Source: Helicocarpus griseus UAMH5409 | Lineage: Eukaryota > Ascomycota > Eurotiomycetes > Onygenales > Ajellomycetaceae | Assembly (NCBI GenBank): GCA_002573585.1 | Contig: PDNB01000111.1 | Span: forward strand, 1-64,000 | Length of the DNA stretch: 64,000 nucleotides | Direction: 5' to 3' | Translations under genes and position numbers: made by a program | In this document: positions 32,636 to 44,745 of the stretch, piece by piece | Numbering within the stretch: position 1 is the stretch's first letter | Layout: every line of letters begins with the position of its first letter | Notes under the pieces: model-generated | Databases searched by the model: none | What the model was told of the DNA's origin: nothing | The model's input: only the letters and a program-made list of their open reading frames with translations

Positions 32636-34801
32636 CTATCCTAAGCTAGCCCCCTTAAACCTCTTAGCAAGCTGTTCACCATCCGAGCTGGAAAGCTCCG
32701 ACTTGGGTGGACGTTTGGAGGGCTGATGAGAAGAGAGAGAATTTGATGACTGGAATGGCCAAGGGCGTTTAGGGGGCCGCTCACCGCTCTCCTGAAGTAT
32801 TGTAACCAGGGTAGCCCAGCCGGGTGTGTTGACTAATTGCATTCCATCCGCAGGGTCATGGGTTCGAGCGACGGTACATAGAAGCGATTCTTCGTCCTAA
32901 ACAGATAAGGGCGTTAATATAAATACTGCGTGCAAGCCAATACAGAAAAAAATCCTACCTTGTTCAAAATCCCAAGGCCATGGAGGAAGCAGAGGAGATG
33001 GAAGTCCGATACGGCACGTATGGCCTTATTAGGGTCACCGTGGGACACCAGCTTATCAGCAAGCTTTCTCAAATCCTGGCTCTCTCCAATGACCTCGCGA
33101 TTTTCAATTGGGAAAGTGGTATCGTTGAATACGACGTCAGGATCGGTCGGGAAGCCGTGGGTTAGAGTTACCAGGAGGTATTCAACGGGAAAACTCGGCT
33201 TTGCATTTTCCTGAACGTTGGCACCATACTCATTGACCTTGCGATAAAATACCTCAGGAATGTACCGGGTTTTGCTGGCGTCATCGTCAGGTTCGTTTTC
33301 TTGTTGAACAAGCATAACGCCGGGATCTGCTGAAGGTTCAATTATATCTGCTTTGACCATTTCAACTGCGGAATTAGACGCCTGGTATGCGCTAATCGAA
33401 ATCGCACCATCCTCATCTCCACTCAGTACGCATGTAACAAAATTTGAACCAAACCGGCCCGTTTCACTCCACTTCGTTGCCTTGGGGTGTCTGGCTTGGA
33501 ATTGTGAAGCAAACACGATTTCTAGCGAAGAGAGATAGTAGGAGTCAATATGCCGCTTGCAAATGACGGTACCATCACCAGCTCCAGAATCCAGCAGGTC
33601 TGTGAAGATGACTCCAATTTTTTCCAATCCGCATAACTTGGCCACCTCGTCAACATCCTTTTCGTTAGGCCACTGATGAAGTGTGACACCGTCTATCTCA
33701 TCAACTTGCGGGGGCTCGTAGATGGCTTGGACAACCGCCTTTACCCCAAGCGGAACCTCCTTATATTCCTCGTATGTCCCGTATAAGAAGCCAAGTCTTT
33801 GAGCTCCAGATTTCCGCCAAAAATCCAACAAAGAATTAATGAGGTCCGGGGAGGAAAACTCAACATGGTCCACCATTCGGAATGGCTGAGGTTGTAATGT
33901 GATCGCACTCGGTTGGCACTTGGTACAAATACCCTCGGGCCAGGCTGGGTGCCCGGACGGACAGTCTCGTTTAACTCTGTAGTCAGGTTCTGTGAGAGGG
34001 GGTATGTAGGAGCTTTTTAACTCCGGTTTGTTTGTGGAAGAGTTTATCTTCCGGAGATATGAGTGGAATGATAGATGTTTTATCTTCTTATCCGCAAGAT
34101 ACTCGGGTGCATATGGTTCCAGTGGCATGCAGTAGTCACACATGCCTTTCGGTCCATGTCGACACATTTTATGATCCAGACCACGTTTTATCTTTCCATC
34201 CTTTTGATCTAATCGATCATCGAGCGGGGACTGCGTGACGACCTCCCAGGGGTTCTTGATGAGCGCGTGAGGTGAGGTTGCTTGGGCCGGAGGCGTAGGA
34301 TATTGTTCCTGTTGCCGCACTGCAACACCATCTAGACGCCGCGGTGCGTTCTGCGGTTGGGATGTGGTGGAAGTTTGTCCGCTTGAGCCTCCATTTACAA
34401 GGGTGGCCTCCTCCTCGTAGCCAACAAAGAGCTTGTCTCCATGACTGGGTTCGTGAGTCTACCGTACCAAAGAAAGCGTATCAACGGCGGAATATTTGAC
34501 TTACGACATCCCAACCCGTTCGATAGTAACCCCGTTTAGCGTCGAAATATTTCTTTCCTGGCCTCCCGTCCCTATAGGTTTGTTCGAAAGTACAACTGAT
34601 GTCGGAGCAGTGTTCTTGGGTAGGTTATCGAGCACCTGGGTTGAGAGTTGAACATCAGAGCCGTGTCAACAAAAGCGATGCCCAAGGTGGGAGACTGACC
34701 TTTGGAAGGAGAGATGGGAATTCGTCAGTTGGGTTCACCGTTAACCTAAACTGACCATTCCGGCTTTCAAACCGGAGCAATATAGGCCTCGGTGGCGCCA
34801 T
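32636..34801 (-). CDS. npl4: Nuclear protein localization protein 4 (Cdc48 cofactor)
   Basis: Four exons on the minus strand (34801-34700, 34635-34505, 34444-32959, 32896-32636) give 659 residues. Npl4 with Ufd1 recruits ubiquitylated substrates to the Cdc48/p97 unfoldase for ERAD and other proteasomal routes. The first 85 residues form a ubiquitin-like (UBX-like) domain (RPILLRFESRNGQFRLTVNP). Paired zinc-binding motifs follow: CRHGPKGMCDYC (172-183) and CPSGHPAWPEGICTKC (239-254). Then comes the inactive MPN-type NPL4 domain (DHVEFSSPDLINSLLDFWRK, RLGFLYGTYEEY, GVIFTDLL) to about residue 560. Of two candidate acceptors for exon 3, only the second (before TCATGG) keeps the family sequence RVGMSHGDKLFVGY in frame. 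Confidence 0.94.
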
Positions 34802-35551
34802 GGTTTATGTGTAAATGTATTAGCAAAGGGGTGGGGTGTAGTTGAATGTCTAGTATTATGGAGGAATCAATATTTAGCCTAAGAAATAACAAATTTAGGT
34901 CATGGCGAGGGTATAGAAGACAGCAATAGCAAATTCCAGATAGATATCTGCAGTGGGAGAGTTGCCTGAAGCCGAGAAGAAGCTGATGGAAGTTGACAGA
35001 GGAGGAGAATCGAGAGATGAGCTCTTTGCCCACGCCAACACCGCCGATGTCTGAATACGTCAATGCGGCAGGATTGGATCACGTGACTAAGCAATGAGGT
35101 CGATGGCGGCTTCAGTACCCAAGTTATCGTTTTTCAAGACGGCTTCGTACAACTTGAACCTGAAATTTCCGAACGGTGAATCAATAAAAAGAGCCATGCT
35201 AGCTGTGCGTTGCATGAAAATCATTTGTACTCTTAAGTTGTTGTTTTTATTTCTCATAACTTAACTAAATATTAAGGTTTACAGCAGATGTTCCCTCACA
35301 TTCATGCGAGATGCGTTCCGAAAGATGAATTACATTTAGATATAGACACACGAACACGCCTCTCTGCCCTTTTGCACTGGGAAATACCGGCTCCCTTAAA
35401 CTATGCTACATCTTGGCAAGCCACACGGTCCGGACTTCTTATCCTGCTCTGCCTTTCTAGCAGCCCTTTGCTCAGGCGAAGATGATGGCTGTTGTTGGGT
35501 GGATTGGGCTACATCCCCAGGGCCATTAGGAGTGGATGATGGTTCTTCTAG
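34802..35551. other. Intergenic region upstream of npl4
   Basis: About 750 bp between the npl4 start and the stop of the WrbA-like gene, both minus strand. It should hold the npl4 promoter and the other gene's 3' UTR. No coding region is recognised. Confidence 0.5.
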
Positions 35552-36394
35552 TCAATCGAACTTGACCTTGGAGACAGCTCCGTAGAATTGCTTGCCCTGT
35601 GCTTCGGCAACCTCGAGCTCGAGAGCTGATGGCCGGCGCGACCCATCGGCACCCTAAAAGAATAAGTACATGTTAGTTGTTTCCCAGATCCTCAAGGTTT
35701 ATGATTATCGATTTCCATATCCGTATGGGAAAGGAAAAACGGGAGAACATACAGCAAAGGTACCAGCACCCCAAGCGCTACCGCCCCTCACTTCACTGAG
35801 GTTCGACAGCGCCGGGAAGACAGTTTTGTATCCGAGAGGAACATAGATGATGCCATGGTGGGCGAGGGTGCTCATGGCAGCGATGTTGGTAGACTCTTGC
35901 CCACCACCTGGAGTTCCGGTGGAGACGAACAGGCCGGCGTATTTGCCCCAGTAGCCGCCAGAAGTCCAGATACCTCCGGTCTTATCCCAGAATGCCTTCC
36001 ATTGGGCGGGGAAGTTCCCATACCGGGTAGGGATACCAAACAGGAAGGCGTCGTAGTTCAGCAGCGTGTTTGGTTGGGCAACGGGGTAAGATGACTTGGG
36101 GGGAGCATGCATCTTGTCCAGGACCTCTTGTGATAGGGTCTCGGCAATTCTGGAGGCAACACGAACGGATTTAGCTTCTGTTTATCTTGTTTACTGCGTG
36201 GTGAGGGGAAACATACTGGTAGATGTCTGCCGAGCCTCCGGCAGCCTCAATACCTTTTTTCTCAGCTTCGGCCAGCTGCTGAATATGGCCATGCATGGAG
36301 TACTACAATATGATCATATTAGAAGGGCTGAACATTCTGGTGGCATTTGCGGGGAAAGCGGACTTACGAAGACAATTGCGATCTTTGGCGCCAT
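35552..36394 (-). CDS. WrbA-type NAD(P)H:quinone oxidoreductase (flavodoxin-like)
   Basis: Four exons on the minus strand (36394-36368, 36302-36217, 36149-35753, 35653-35552) give 203 residues, the family length. These FMN-binding proteins reduce quinones by two electrons and protect against oxidative stress; yeast relatives are Pst2, Rfs1 and Ycp4. Visible features are the N-terminal FMN phosphate-binding loop (IAIVFYSMHGHIQQLAEA), YDAFLFGIPTRYGNFPAQWK, and the isoalloxazine-contacting segments FVSTGTPGGGQE and MSTLAHHGIIYVPLGY. The C-terminus GADGSRRPSALELEVAEAQG is very typical. No signal peptide is present, so it should be cytosolic or eisosomal. A TATA-like element lies about 140 bp upstream. 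Confidence 0.93.
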
Positions 36395-36530
36395 CTTTGC
36401 TGGTCTGGCAGGCCAATTGAGTGTGATTAATAGGTAGGATAGGAAGCAATGCTACTGGAGAGCTGGTCTGAGATTGTTGAAGTTGAACGCGTGTTTATTA
36501 TTATGGTTTATGAGAGGGAAGGGATTCAGG

Positions 36531-36540
36531 TTATATAGCA
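36531..36540 (-). promoter_or_regulatory. Candidate TATA box of the WrbA-like gene
   Basis: TGCTATATAA on the minus strand, about 140 bp upstream of the ATG at 36394. Plausible core promoter element for a stress-type gene; not verified. Confidence 0.45.
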
Positions 36541-39326
36541 AACCCCCCTCCGCAGGCAAACTATCAACGTTTATGACGTGACCTCCTCAACTTTGGGCCG
36601 CTCCTTTCCACAAAGTTCAAACCCAATCGATTGTACTCGAAAATGACACGCCAACGACCCTGAACTCTAGCCAACGTAGCCATTGACTGGCAGATCAACG
36701 GAAATTCTACGGGAAACCAGCCCTGGACTCTTCTTACGGAAGAATGACAAAGCTGTGTTTTGGCGGGGCTCAGGGTCGGCAGCCCACAGTAATCCCTACC
36801 GCAAGTCCGTGGTAGTTCCACAGATCGAGGCCTTTGTTTAACAAATCGTTTGATAATCTATGGGACAGCCCTTTCGTCATTGATCATCTAATCCTTAGGT
36901 AAGAGACTCCCATGCAAATAAACCCATGGTTGGTGGCGGCGGGGGGAATGAGCCAAGCGCAAAAATATCGCTAGGAGGAAGCTTGGCCTTTGATTTTATC
37001 CAGGCATTATATCCATCAAAATCCTTCATATTCAACTGCTATGTATATACTCTTCTTCTGTCAGTCACTTGAACATTCCCTCTTCATTCTCTCTTGTCAT
37101 CTGCTTTTCTGTTCATTTTTTTCTTGTTGCATGTGAGCTGCACATTTGCTATTCAAGGTCTGTTTGGTCTTGCCCATGTTATTTGGACTATGTCACAGCT
37201 GAAACGGTTCTCGAGTAAATGATACTGCTCACTTCTTTGTTCCTGCGCTGTTCATTATTAACTCATTACAAGTAGCAATAAAGATCATAAGATAACTGGC
37301 AGAACCAACCTCCACGCCTGACACCGGTACTCCGGGTTCCCCCACTGCAGCATCCACAGACACTGAAGCAGAGGGTTTTGATGCAAATTCAATTGCACCG
37401 GATTATTGATTTTGTAACATTGTGCTGACATCAATTGCTAATAAGAAGTCAGGTCTGTCACCCTAGAAAACTTCACGCAAAGACATCGCGAAATCAACCA
37501 ACAATAGCAACACCCCAGCAGACACTACAATGAGGATTTCATACAAAAGCCCGTCTACTAAACTCCTAACTATCTGGTGGAACGAGCATTCGATATTCAG
37601 GGAATTCCCTCATGAGTTGCACTTATCAGCTCAGTATCCAATGAGAACTTGCTTCTAATAAGATCACTACCGCAAACACCTAGATGGAAATATCATATTA
37701 CGTACCGCCTATCAATCCCCCAAGTTGATGGGCGCTCATGCTGGACATCAAACATACCAGTAGTTTTTTCTACCACGATTTGTCACCATCAGAATAATAA
37801 GATAGCCTATCTAACATCGTCTCCTGCTGGACTATCATATATATATACCCAGGAATTGTATGCATATCGTTTTTTCTACATCAAACTTTTAGCTCGAATG
37901 ACAGCATTAGGTTTCCCCCCTTATGGCCAAAAACCTGCTACAGCTCCTCGCGGTAGCTGTGTCTCGCCCTGATGGGACCCCGGGATCGCTGTGTGGCTAA
38001 CTGGATCCTTGAATTCTTGTTCTTTCTGACAGCAGTGCCTGCAGCCTGGTTTTGCAGGCCTATCTGACAGGGTTTCTTTATAATTAAACTCATGTCAAAG
38101 CTTCTTTTTATATCAACAACTTAAAAAGCGCTGAAAATTTTTTTTACCTAGGTACGCAGCACTGAATTCCTCTACTAGCAAGGATCAGCGGTCCAGATTC
38201 CGCCAGCAAGGTGGTGGAATATCGCTAGTGCAGAAGAAATCCTGCAGGATCAGAAGCAGGCACACTGAACTGGTAATAGGGGGATGCCGTGATCAGGTTG
38301 CCTCGACAATTGGCCGCGTAGGAATATTTTCAGGGGTCGATTGTTGAAGGTATCGATTGCAATGGACTGGCAGATATCGATTTTTCGGCGGCGGGGTAGG
38401 CGGGTGAGATTGCAGTGTTGACTTCTGCGGATATCATGGTGCTTGCACACGGTTCAGCCCATGCGTTACCCACGCCTTCCAAGGCATGACGGGTAGCATA
38501 CGGGATGAAGAATGGGATGTAGTTCAGATGGAATAGCATAATAATATGCCTAGGTTGAAGTGAGGAGAGGTATAATTACACGGCTCGGTTGACTGAATCT
38601 TCTATTATCATCATTAATTACTTCCAACGCTCAACTAAGATAAGTTGGTTGGCAACCCGGCTTCCTGCTAACGAGTCACGACGACGAACCATTTCTTTAG
38701 CAACCCAGGAAGAACTCGACATCAAGGCCGCTCGCTATTGAGCTGAACAGCGATTACGTCTCTAAAAAACATCTAGCGCGACCATTTCATGGGTGCAATG
38801 GCGCGAAGCGAAGGAGTTGAGTTCAGCTGAGTTCCTCTGGAGTCTGGTGGCGCAGCTCCCCTGCATTGTCATGACAGCAGAAGAGAGCAGCTTAAATCTA
38901 GATAAACTAGTCCTCTGCCCTAAAATAATCCAGATTTGTTGGTCGTCCTGCTGTGACATGGAGTTGAAAAATTGCCTCTTATTGTTTCTTTCCCGCGGCT
39001 ATATAAGTGCAGGGGAAGCCCCCGATGACTTGTGTGAGTTGTAAGTTAACCCCATCATCCCCTTTCGAGATACTCTGTGCTTCAAACTCAGACACAAGTT
39101 AGCAGGGCTTGTAAGTATAAGCAAACATTCCTCTGCCCCCACCTCCAGAAACCCCCGGGTAGTTTGTCTTCTCTGTTTATCACATCCTACGGTCCTGGAC
39201 TTATTCCATTACTCACCTGTTGCTAACTTGAGACACACATGGGACAGCCCTTCAACAGCAATACAATATTCACTAAAGTTTCCTTGCTGCAGAAATATCT
39301 CGAGGCCTTTCAGACCTACCTAAAAG
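36541..39326. other. Gene-poor intergenic region
   Basis: About 2.8 kb between divergent genes. Open frames are short and unrecognised. TACCTAGGTA occurs at 38145-38154. The right end carries a convincing TATA box for the small secreted-protein gene. Confidence 0.45.
38999..39007 (+). promoter_or_regulatory. Candidate TATA box of the small secreted protein gene
   Basis: CTATATAAG lies 320 bp before the ATG at 39327. It fits a TATA element and would imply a 5' UTR near 290 nt or a leader intron. Confidence 0.4.
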
Positions 39327-39692
39327 ATGAGACTTATACAGTCATGCACTCTGTTCATGGTCCTGATAGTGCTCATCTCGCTATCGATTGAGGCCGACTC
39401 TCGGAGGATTTTCTGGGGATCGCTGGGAGGAGGGTTTCGGGCATTGGGTCGAGGTCGGAATGGGAAGGTCCCGGAGCATGGTACTTGTATCATCGCCAGC
39501 AGATGGTCTCACAAGTGCGATAGAAACGCGTGCAAGGGTAGTGGCGGCGGCTGTAACTATGACAAAACAACCGGCGCATGCGAGCAAAACAATGCTTGGG
39601 GAAATATTTCCAACTGCAAACCATGCCAGTGCCAACACGAGGTCCGAAGAAAGAAACACCCACGGGAGTTCTCAGATCAGATGGATGCTTGA
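39327..39692 (+). CDS. Small secreted cysteine-rich protein, effector-like
   Basis: A single exon of 121 residues that I do not assign to a known family. Residues 1-24 are a strong signal peptide (basic start, then a Leu/Ile/Val core, then SIEADS). A dibasic RR at 26-27 and a Gly/Arg-rich stretch (31-47) follow, which could be a propeptide region. The mature part has eight cysteines (C54, C64, C69, C76, C85, C97, C100, C102), compatible with four disulfides, and ends in a basic then acidic tail. The only other cysteine is inside the signal peptide. Size, secretion signal and even cysteine number fit small secreted proteins such as defensin-like or effector-like peptides. It stands alone in a gene-poor stretch. 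The function is unknown. Confidence 0.72.
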   Translation: MRLIQSCTLFMVLIVLISLSIEADSRRIFWGSLGGGFRALGRGRNGKVPEHGTCIIASRWSHKCDRNACKGSGGGCNYDKTTGACEQNNAWGNISNCKPCQCQHEVRRKKHPREFSDQMDA

Positions 39693-41128
39693 TAGTTTGC
39701 GGTGGAGGTAAGCCAAACTAGCTTGAAGTTGTGTTGATGTTTTCTTGTTAACGAGTATAAGCAGGGTGACTTTGAAGCGGCTAGGCGATTTAGTGAGGAG
39801 GGCAGGTTGTTGGCGGATATTACAACAATGCGGTGTGCAAAGCAAAGCGTCTTCGGCAGTGACTCAAGGATGTGAGCGGTATATACCTGTACATATGTAT
39901 ATGCCTTGATATGATATGAGCAAAGGGTACAACCACCGGCAAGGGGAAGGGCTTTGAAGCGTAGTAACTAGTCTCGCGCTTAATTTATGCAAGATCTAAT
40001 ATCATCTTCAAAATACCCATACTATCAAACAGTTCATCGTAGTGGCAGATAATGTTATGAGCACACATCACCCAACAAGGAGTAGATGAGTTATCAGCCA
40101 TGGCGTAGTGGCGGATGAGAGAGCTATCCGTCGGTTATGTGAACCTGGATGGCATGGCCCCAAGACCCTTATTTATAACATTCGCGGGATAATTGCTATG
40201 TGGCGACCGGGGAAGGGCATTGCAGCAAATATATGTTCTGCATATTGGGCGGGTTTTTTGGCTTCATCGCTGGTTCATGGTTATGGATAATAGCATTGCG
40301 GCAGCGGATATCTTACTGACAATTTTTGTTAAAATTGCTTTTCAAGGATATCATGATTGCTGATCTCAGAACAATCCAAGCCTTTGGCATTCAACTGTCC
40401 TGAGCCTTCATTTTCAATATCGATTTGCACAACCATCACAGGCGGGGATTGGAACTTGGTGGAGTGAAATATTCCCTGCGATAGTATTCTTCCCCCTCCC
40501 CCGCCAAGCCTAACAGCTGGTCTAACACCACCGCCCGGGTTTTTCGAACGCAATGGGTGATGCGGGGATCGGTTTTCATAACCCGGATAGAGAGAAAAGG
40601 AGGGGAAAGAAAATCACCCCGCGGCGGGGCTCACCCGCAACCCTTGGAGTTTTGCAATTCCCAAGGGCCAAACCCCATTGATCGGGACCTGAGAGGTGGG
40701 AGGTTTGATCGGATTCAGTCGAGAGAACTTACAGCAAAATGCTCTATCACTGTGCCATGAGAGAACCGCTGATTAAGGCTGTGGCAGCCCTCCCGGACTT
40801 ACAAACTTGGTGGTTTCAGAGTTGTTGAGGATTAATTAACCTTGGGAGTACATCGGCATCCAAGCAACATCCATGTCCTGCAACCTGCAACATCGCGATG
40901 ACGTAGGATGCGATGACTTGCAGCGATTAGTGCCGGTGGCTTCGAAAGGCTTGTCTTGTTCAACAGTAGTTAACTATTCGACAATACTTGCAATAAAATT
41001 CTGGAGGACGATGTGCTCTGTCCTGTAACACAAGTTATCAGCATTGCCACCTCAGGTCATTGGAATGCAATACGATACATTCAGGTTGCTTTCAACTATC
41101 CACCGCGATCATACAAGACTAGAGCGCA
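39693..41128. other. Intergenic region
   Basis: About 1.4 kb with no recognised gene. A short C/G-rich patch lies at about 40490-40640, between AT-rich flanks. The right part holds the promoter of the dehydrogenase gene. Confidence 0.45.
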
Positions 41129-42184
41129 ATGCCAACATTTATACAAACAGCATTGCCCAACATCATGGACTCTACAAAGATCGCTCTCTCCGTCTTCACT
41201 GCATTCGGCGCTCTCGCACTCCTCTTTCTACTCCTAAGAGCGCTCCGACACATCTCCACATTCCTCCACCCCTCCACCCTTCCCAAATACCTAAATAAAT
41301 CAAAAGGCTCCTATGCCCTCGTCACCGGCTCTACAGATGGCATCGGCACCGGCTTTGCCCGCGAACTCTGCAAACACCGGTTCAATCTCATCCTCCACGG
41401 CCGTAACCCAGCAAAGCTCTCCCGCACCAAAGCCGAATTGAGTCGTGAATTCCCCGACCTCAAGTTCCTCCCTTTCACCTTCGACGCCTCCAAGCCCACG
41501 GACTCCCTCGAAAATGCCGTCCGCGAGCAGCTGGGCGCGGACATCCCGATCACCGTGCTCGTGAACAACGTAGGCGGCTTGGGCGGGCAGACCCACGCGC
41601 AATTCATGGCCCTAAAGGACCATTTGAACGATGAGGTCGACCGCATCATCAATGTGAATCTGCGCTTCATGACGCAGCTGTCGCGAGTTTTACTCCCAGT
41701 GCTCGAGCGCAACTCGCCTGCGCTCATCATGAATGTCTCCTCCGTCTCACACATTGGAATGCCCTACTTGGCCATCTATGCTGCCACCAAGGCGTACATT
41801 CAATCTTTCACGAACGGGTTGAACATGGAGATGAGGGCTGAGGGTAACAATGTTGATGTCATGTCCGTGGAAATCGCGAGCGTGCAGACACCTGGGAACC
41901 CGCTGGGCCACGGCTTCTTTGTCCCGACACCTGATAAAATTGCGAGCTCGTCGCTGGCGCGGGTGGGTTGTGGGAGCGTATCTGTGGTGCCGTATTGGCG
42001 GCATTGGCTTCAGAAGATGACGATTGATGTGATTCCGGAGAGCTTGGTGAAACGGTTGGTTGTTTACAATGTTAAGCTACTCAAGACTGAGTGGAAACGG
42101 AGGGAGGAGGAGCAAAGGAGTACTGATGATCTCCGTAACGAAATAACTGGAGAGGAACGGGGCGAGAGCAGGAAGGAGGCCTAA
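41129..42184 (+). CDS. Membrane-anchored short-chain dehydrogenase, 3-ketoacyl-CoA reductase-like
   Basis: A single exon of 351 residues. It belongs to the short-chain dehydrogenases closest in layout to very-long-chain 3-oxoacyl-CoA reductase/17-beta-HSD type 12. A hydrophobic anchor at about 17-36 is followed by the nucleotide-binding TGSTDGIGTG (66-75), NNVGG (146-150), catalytic Ser204 and the YAATK motif (Tyr217, Lys221). This predicts an ER membrane NAD(P)H-dependent reductase. The true elongase reductase is usually better conserved, so this may be a paralogue with another substrate. Met13 (MDSTKIALSV) is a likely alternative start because the preceding 12 residues add nothing conserved. 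The C-terminus is highly charged. Third codon positions are C-rich early and G-rich late. Confidence 0.85.
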   Translation: MPTFIQTALPNIMDSTKIALSVFTAFGALALLFLLLRALRHISTFLHPSTLPKYLNKSKGSYALVTGSTDGIGTGFARELCKHRFNLILHGRNPAKLSRTKAELSREFPDLKFLPFTFDASKPTDSLENAVREQLGADIPITVLVNNVGGLGGQTHAQFMALKDHLNDEVDRIINVNLRFMTQLSRVLLPVLERNSPALIMNVSSVSHIGMPYLAIYAATKAYIQSFTNGLNMEMRAEGNNVDVMSVEIASVQTPGNPLGHGFFVPTPDKIASSSLARVGCGSVSVVPYWRHWLQKMTIDVIPESLVKRLVVYNVKLLKTEWKRREEEQRSTDDLRNEITGEERGESRKEA

Positions 42185-43373
42185 TGTTTTCGGCATTTTG
42201 ATACCACTGAAGCCAGCGCGCGGACATGGCAGGCTTGTACATGTAACAGTTAGTTGCTGCATAGCCGTTGAACTACTACTAGCATAATTGATAAAACAAT
42301 AATAATATCAAATAATATTCTTCTACCCGCTGACTCCGCCGAACTCCGCTTTGGAGACTGCGAGCCCGGAACTAGTGACGTGTCTGTCAATCCCGTCCGC
42401 GGACGGGAAGTGTGGGGCGTGTGGTGATTCTGTCGAAAATCATATGAAGTCTGAGGACAGAAGAGAGGATGCTAAAAGTATCTACTGTCGCTGTATATTA
42501 TTCAGTATACCATACAATGCCTCAAGGCATTTCTATCCGAAGACGACTTGGTCTCTGCCTCTTGTTTCTTCTAACGGCCGATAGATAGTCGTACATTAAT
42601 TTAGATACCTCTTCCCGCCCTGCTCCAGTGGCCCCGCTATAAACACCATAACTACTGTACTAACGGCTCCTTACTACTACTTAGGAGCTGTCCAAAGGGT
42701 CCTAACGAATCTTCATAGAAAACCGGAGCTCTCCTGTTACCTCATGCAAGTTAATCTAGCCTCAAACGTTACGCGGTGATGGGTCTCAATAAACAGCGCT
42801 ATTTACTAGGCGTAACTCTCTGCCGTCTTTCTCGAGAAATCCTTGAGTTGGTTAGAGAGTGCCGTATCGCTATGAGAAGAGCGCCTGTGTATTTCTGACA
42901 GAAATCGAGATTTTTGAAGGCGTGGGTCAATATTCATAGGTATATCAATAAGGGCATAAAACTTGTATCGCGGACAACTGCAGAGGTCGGTAAACTTGTG
43001 TCGGAAACACGATGGTTTGGACAAAGGAAAGTGGTGCTGCCGTTGCATGTACGTAGTAGCTGGACCAGCCAGCTTTTCTATATGTCTTTGAAAAGGCGGC
43101 CTTTTTTCCTTCTTGCGAAGTGAAGGAATAGAAAAGTACAAAAAACATTGTAGGTAGGAAAATCAATATTTTCCAGATTCGCTGGTTCGCCGAAGGCCAA
43201 AGCGCCGTGCCAAAAAAGCCCCTGGTAAAGCACGCTTTGAAAACATGCCAAACCCCGCGCAATTTTTGAACATGCTTGAGAACCTTCGTGAAGTACGAAA
43301 CCCAGCTATCATAATTGCCTCCCGAACAACATGCCGGCGCAAAGCTGCCATTCTGAGATGAAGGGCGATTCAT
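42185..43373. other. Intergenic region between convergent genes
   Basis: About 1.2 kb between two stop codons. No gene is recognised; the open frames at 42806-43373 overlap each other on both strands and have no family resemblance. Confidence 0.45.
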
Positions 43374-44745
43374 TCATTTTCGAACGTATGGCTGTACGTA
43401 TCCTTGTTTCCATGCCTTTCTTCCTTCGCTGGTATTATCCTCGGGATCCTCACTGACATGCACGTCTTTCCGCACTTGAATTACCATAGTAGGTACTTCG
43501 CCATCTCTGTTATCCATGATTCTCTCCATACTGTCTGACTCGATATTCGTCGCCTTCATATCCCGTGAATAAAACGATCGACTATTGCGTTTGTTCAAGC
43601 GATCGGTCGGATATTTTCCAGAGAGTTCAACGGAGTCGCCAGTATGATAGTTCGATGGCTTACTGCCGTATTTGTAGCCACCGTTCCACAGTTTTCTGCT
43701 GAAAAGGGGTCGAATTATCGGTGCATTACCGACAAACACAGCTACCAGGTCTTCTCTGCAAGACCAAATCGCGGCGGATGCTCCGGTTTTATCCTGGTAC
43801 ACGTTAGACACAGAAAGGGGGTAGGAGTTCATCAACGGATAGTTCGACGTACAGCTATCACGAAATAGACACGAAGGCAGGCGGCAATCATGATGAAAAC
43901 GCCAGCTCCAAAAAGAATAAAAATAAAAATCCTGCGACCCATTGAAGCTCGCATTTTCGCCAAAACCTAGTTCCCGTGCAAAAGTGACTTAGTAAAAGAA
44001 ACAACCACGCAGGAAGTCCTAGACCGTTTTGGGTACTTACGGGTATTGGAATAGCCATGATCATCATATCCGTCGACACGTTCATTGCGAGGATAGGGAT
44101 TAAGAATGCGAGGCTTTGAGGCGTACAGAGAGCTGATAGAGCATATCTATTAGTACCTAAGACCGGTTATGGCGCCGGATACATGGATGACTTACGGCCA
44201 GGATCTGGATAAACTTGGAAAAGTTTGTGGAATGGTCGACATGTAAGTCCAAGGAGGAGGAGGATGGCGGAGGCAGTGATCCCCACGACGACCTGGGCTG
44301 GCAGTATAAATCTCTCAACCCACAAGCCGTTGACAACCCGCTTGTAAAAGAAAAGCATGTTCAACTTCAGCGTCCATATTAAACCAATATACGTATACCA
44401 GCCTGTCATGAAGCATTTTGAACCAAGGGATCGAAGTGCTCTATCCTCTGGTGACATCGAGGCTCGGATCTCAGGAGGTATATTGCCATTATCTTGGGCA
44501 TATCCCACAATATGAGCCATTGCCGTCATCGCTGCGTAAGAGAACTGTCGTTGAGCATCAGTTGTCCAGTTCTTGAGAAGGGGAAATATTTTGATATCGA
44601 AATGACTGACCCAAGCAGGTACGATCAGGTAGTCATCGGCTTGAAAGCCACGGAAGCCGACGAGTTTCCAACGGGTTAATATACGTAACAGGATGATACA
44701 GGAGCCCACGCTGAATTCAGCCCACGTTTCGATCATTTTATCCAT
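43374..44745 (-). CDS. Fungal rhodopsin-like (Pth11-type) seven-helix membrane protein
   Basis: Five exons on the minus strand (44745-44611, 44544-44196, 44132-44041, 43966-43853, 43793-43374) give 369 residues. The fold is the fungal-specific rhodopsin-like integral membrane domain found in Pth11-type proteins. Seven membrane segments can be read, including WAEFSVGSCIILLRIL, the TM3 segment after SKCFMTGWYTYI, the helix after RFILPAQ, LIPILAMNVSTDMMIMAIPI, FILFGAGVFIMIAACLRVYF and AIWSCREDLVAVFVGNAPII. Family hallmarks are YPDPG, NVSTDMMIM-IPIP and the WSCREDLVA motif. The C-terminal 100 residues are polar and probably cytoplasmic. No CFEM domain precedes the helices. An in-frame ATG lies 141 bp further upstream (44886), but MDKMIETW at 44745 matches the family start. 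Intron 1 is 66 nt, frame-preserving and stop-free. Confidence 0.85.

Noticed and set aside
32830..32880. GGGTTCGAGC sequence resembling a tRNA B box
   Set aside because: It lies in the npl4 coding region, has no matching A box and no cloverleaf.
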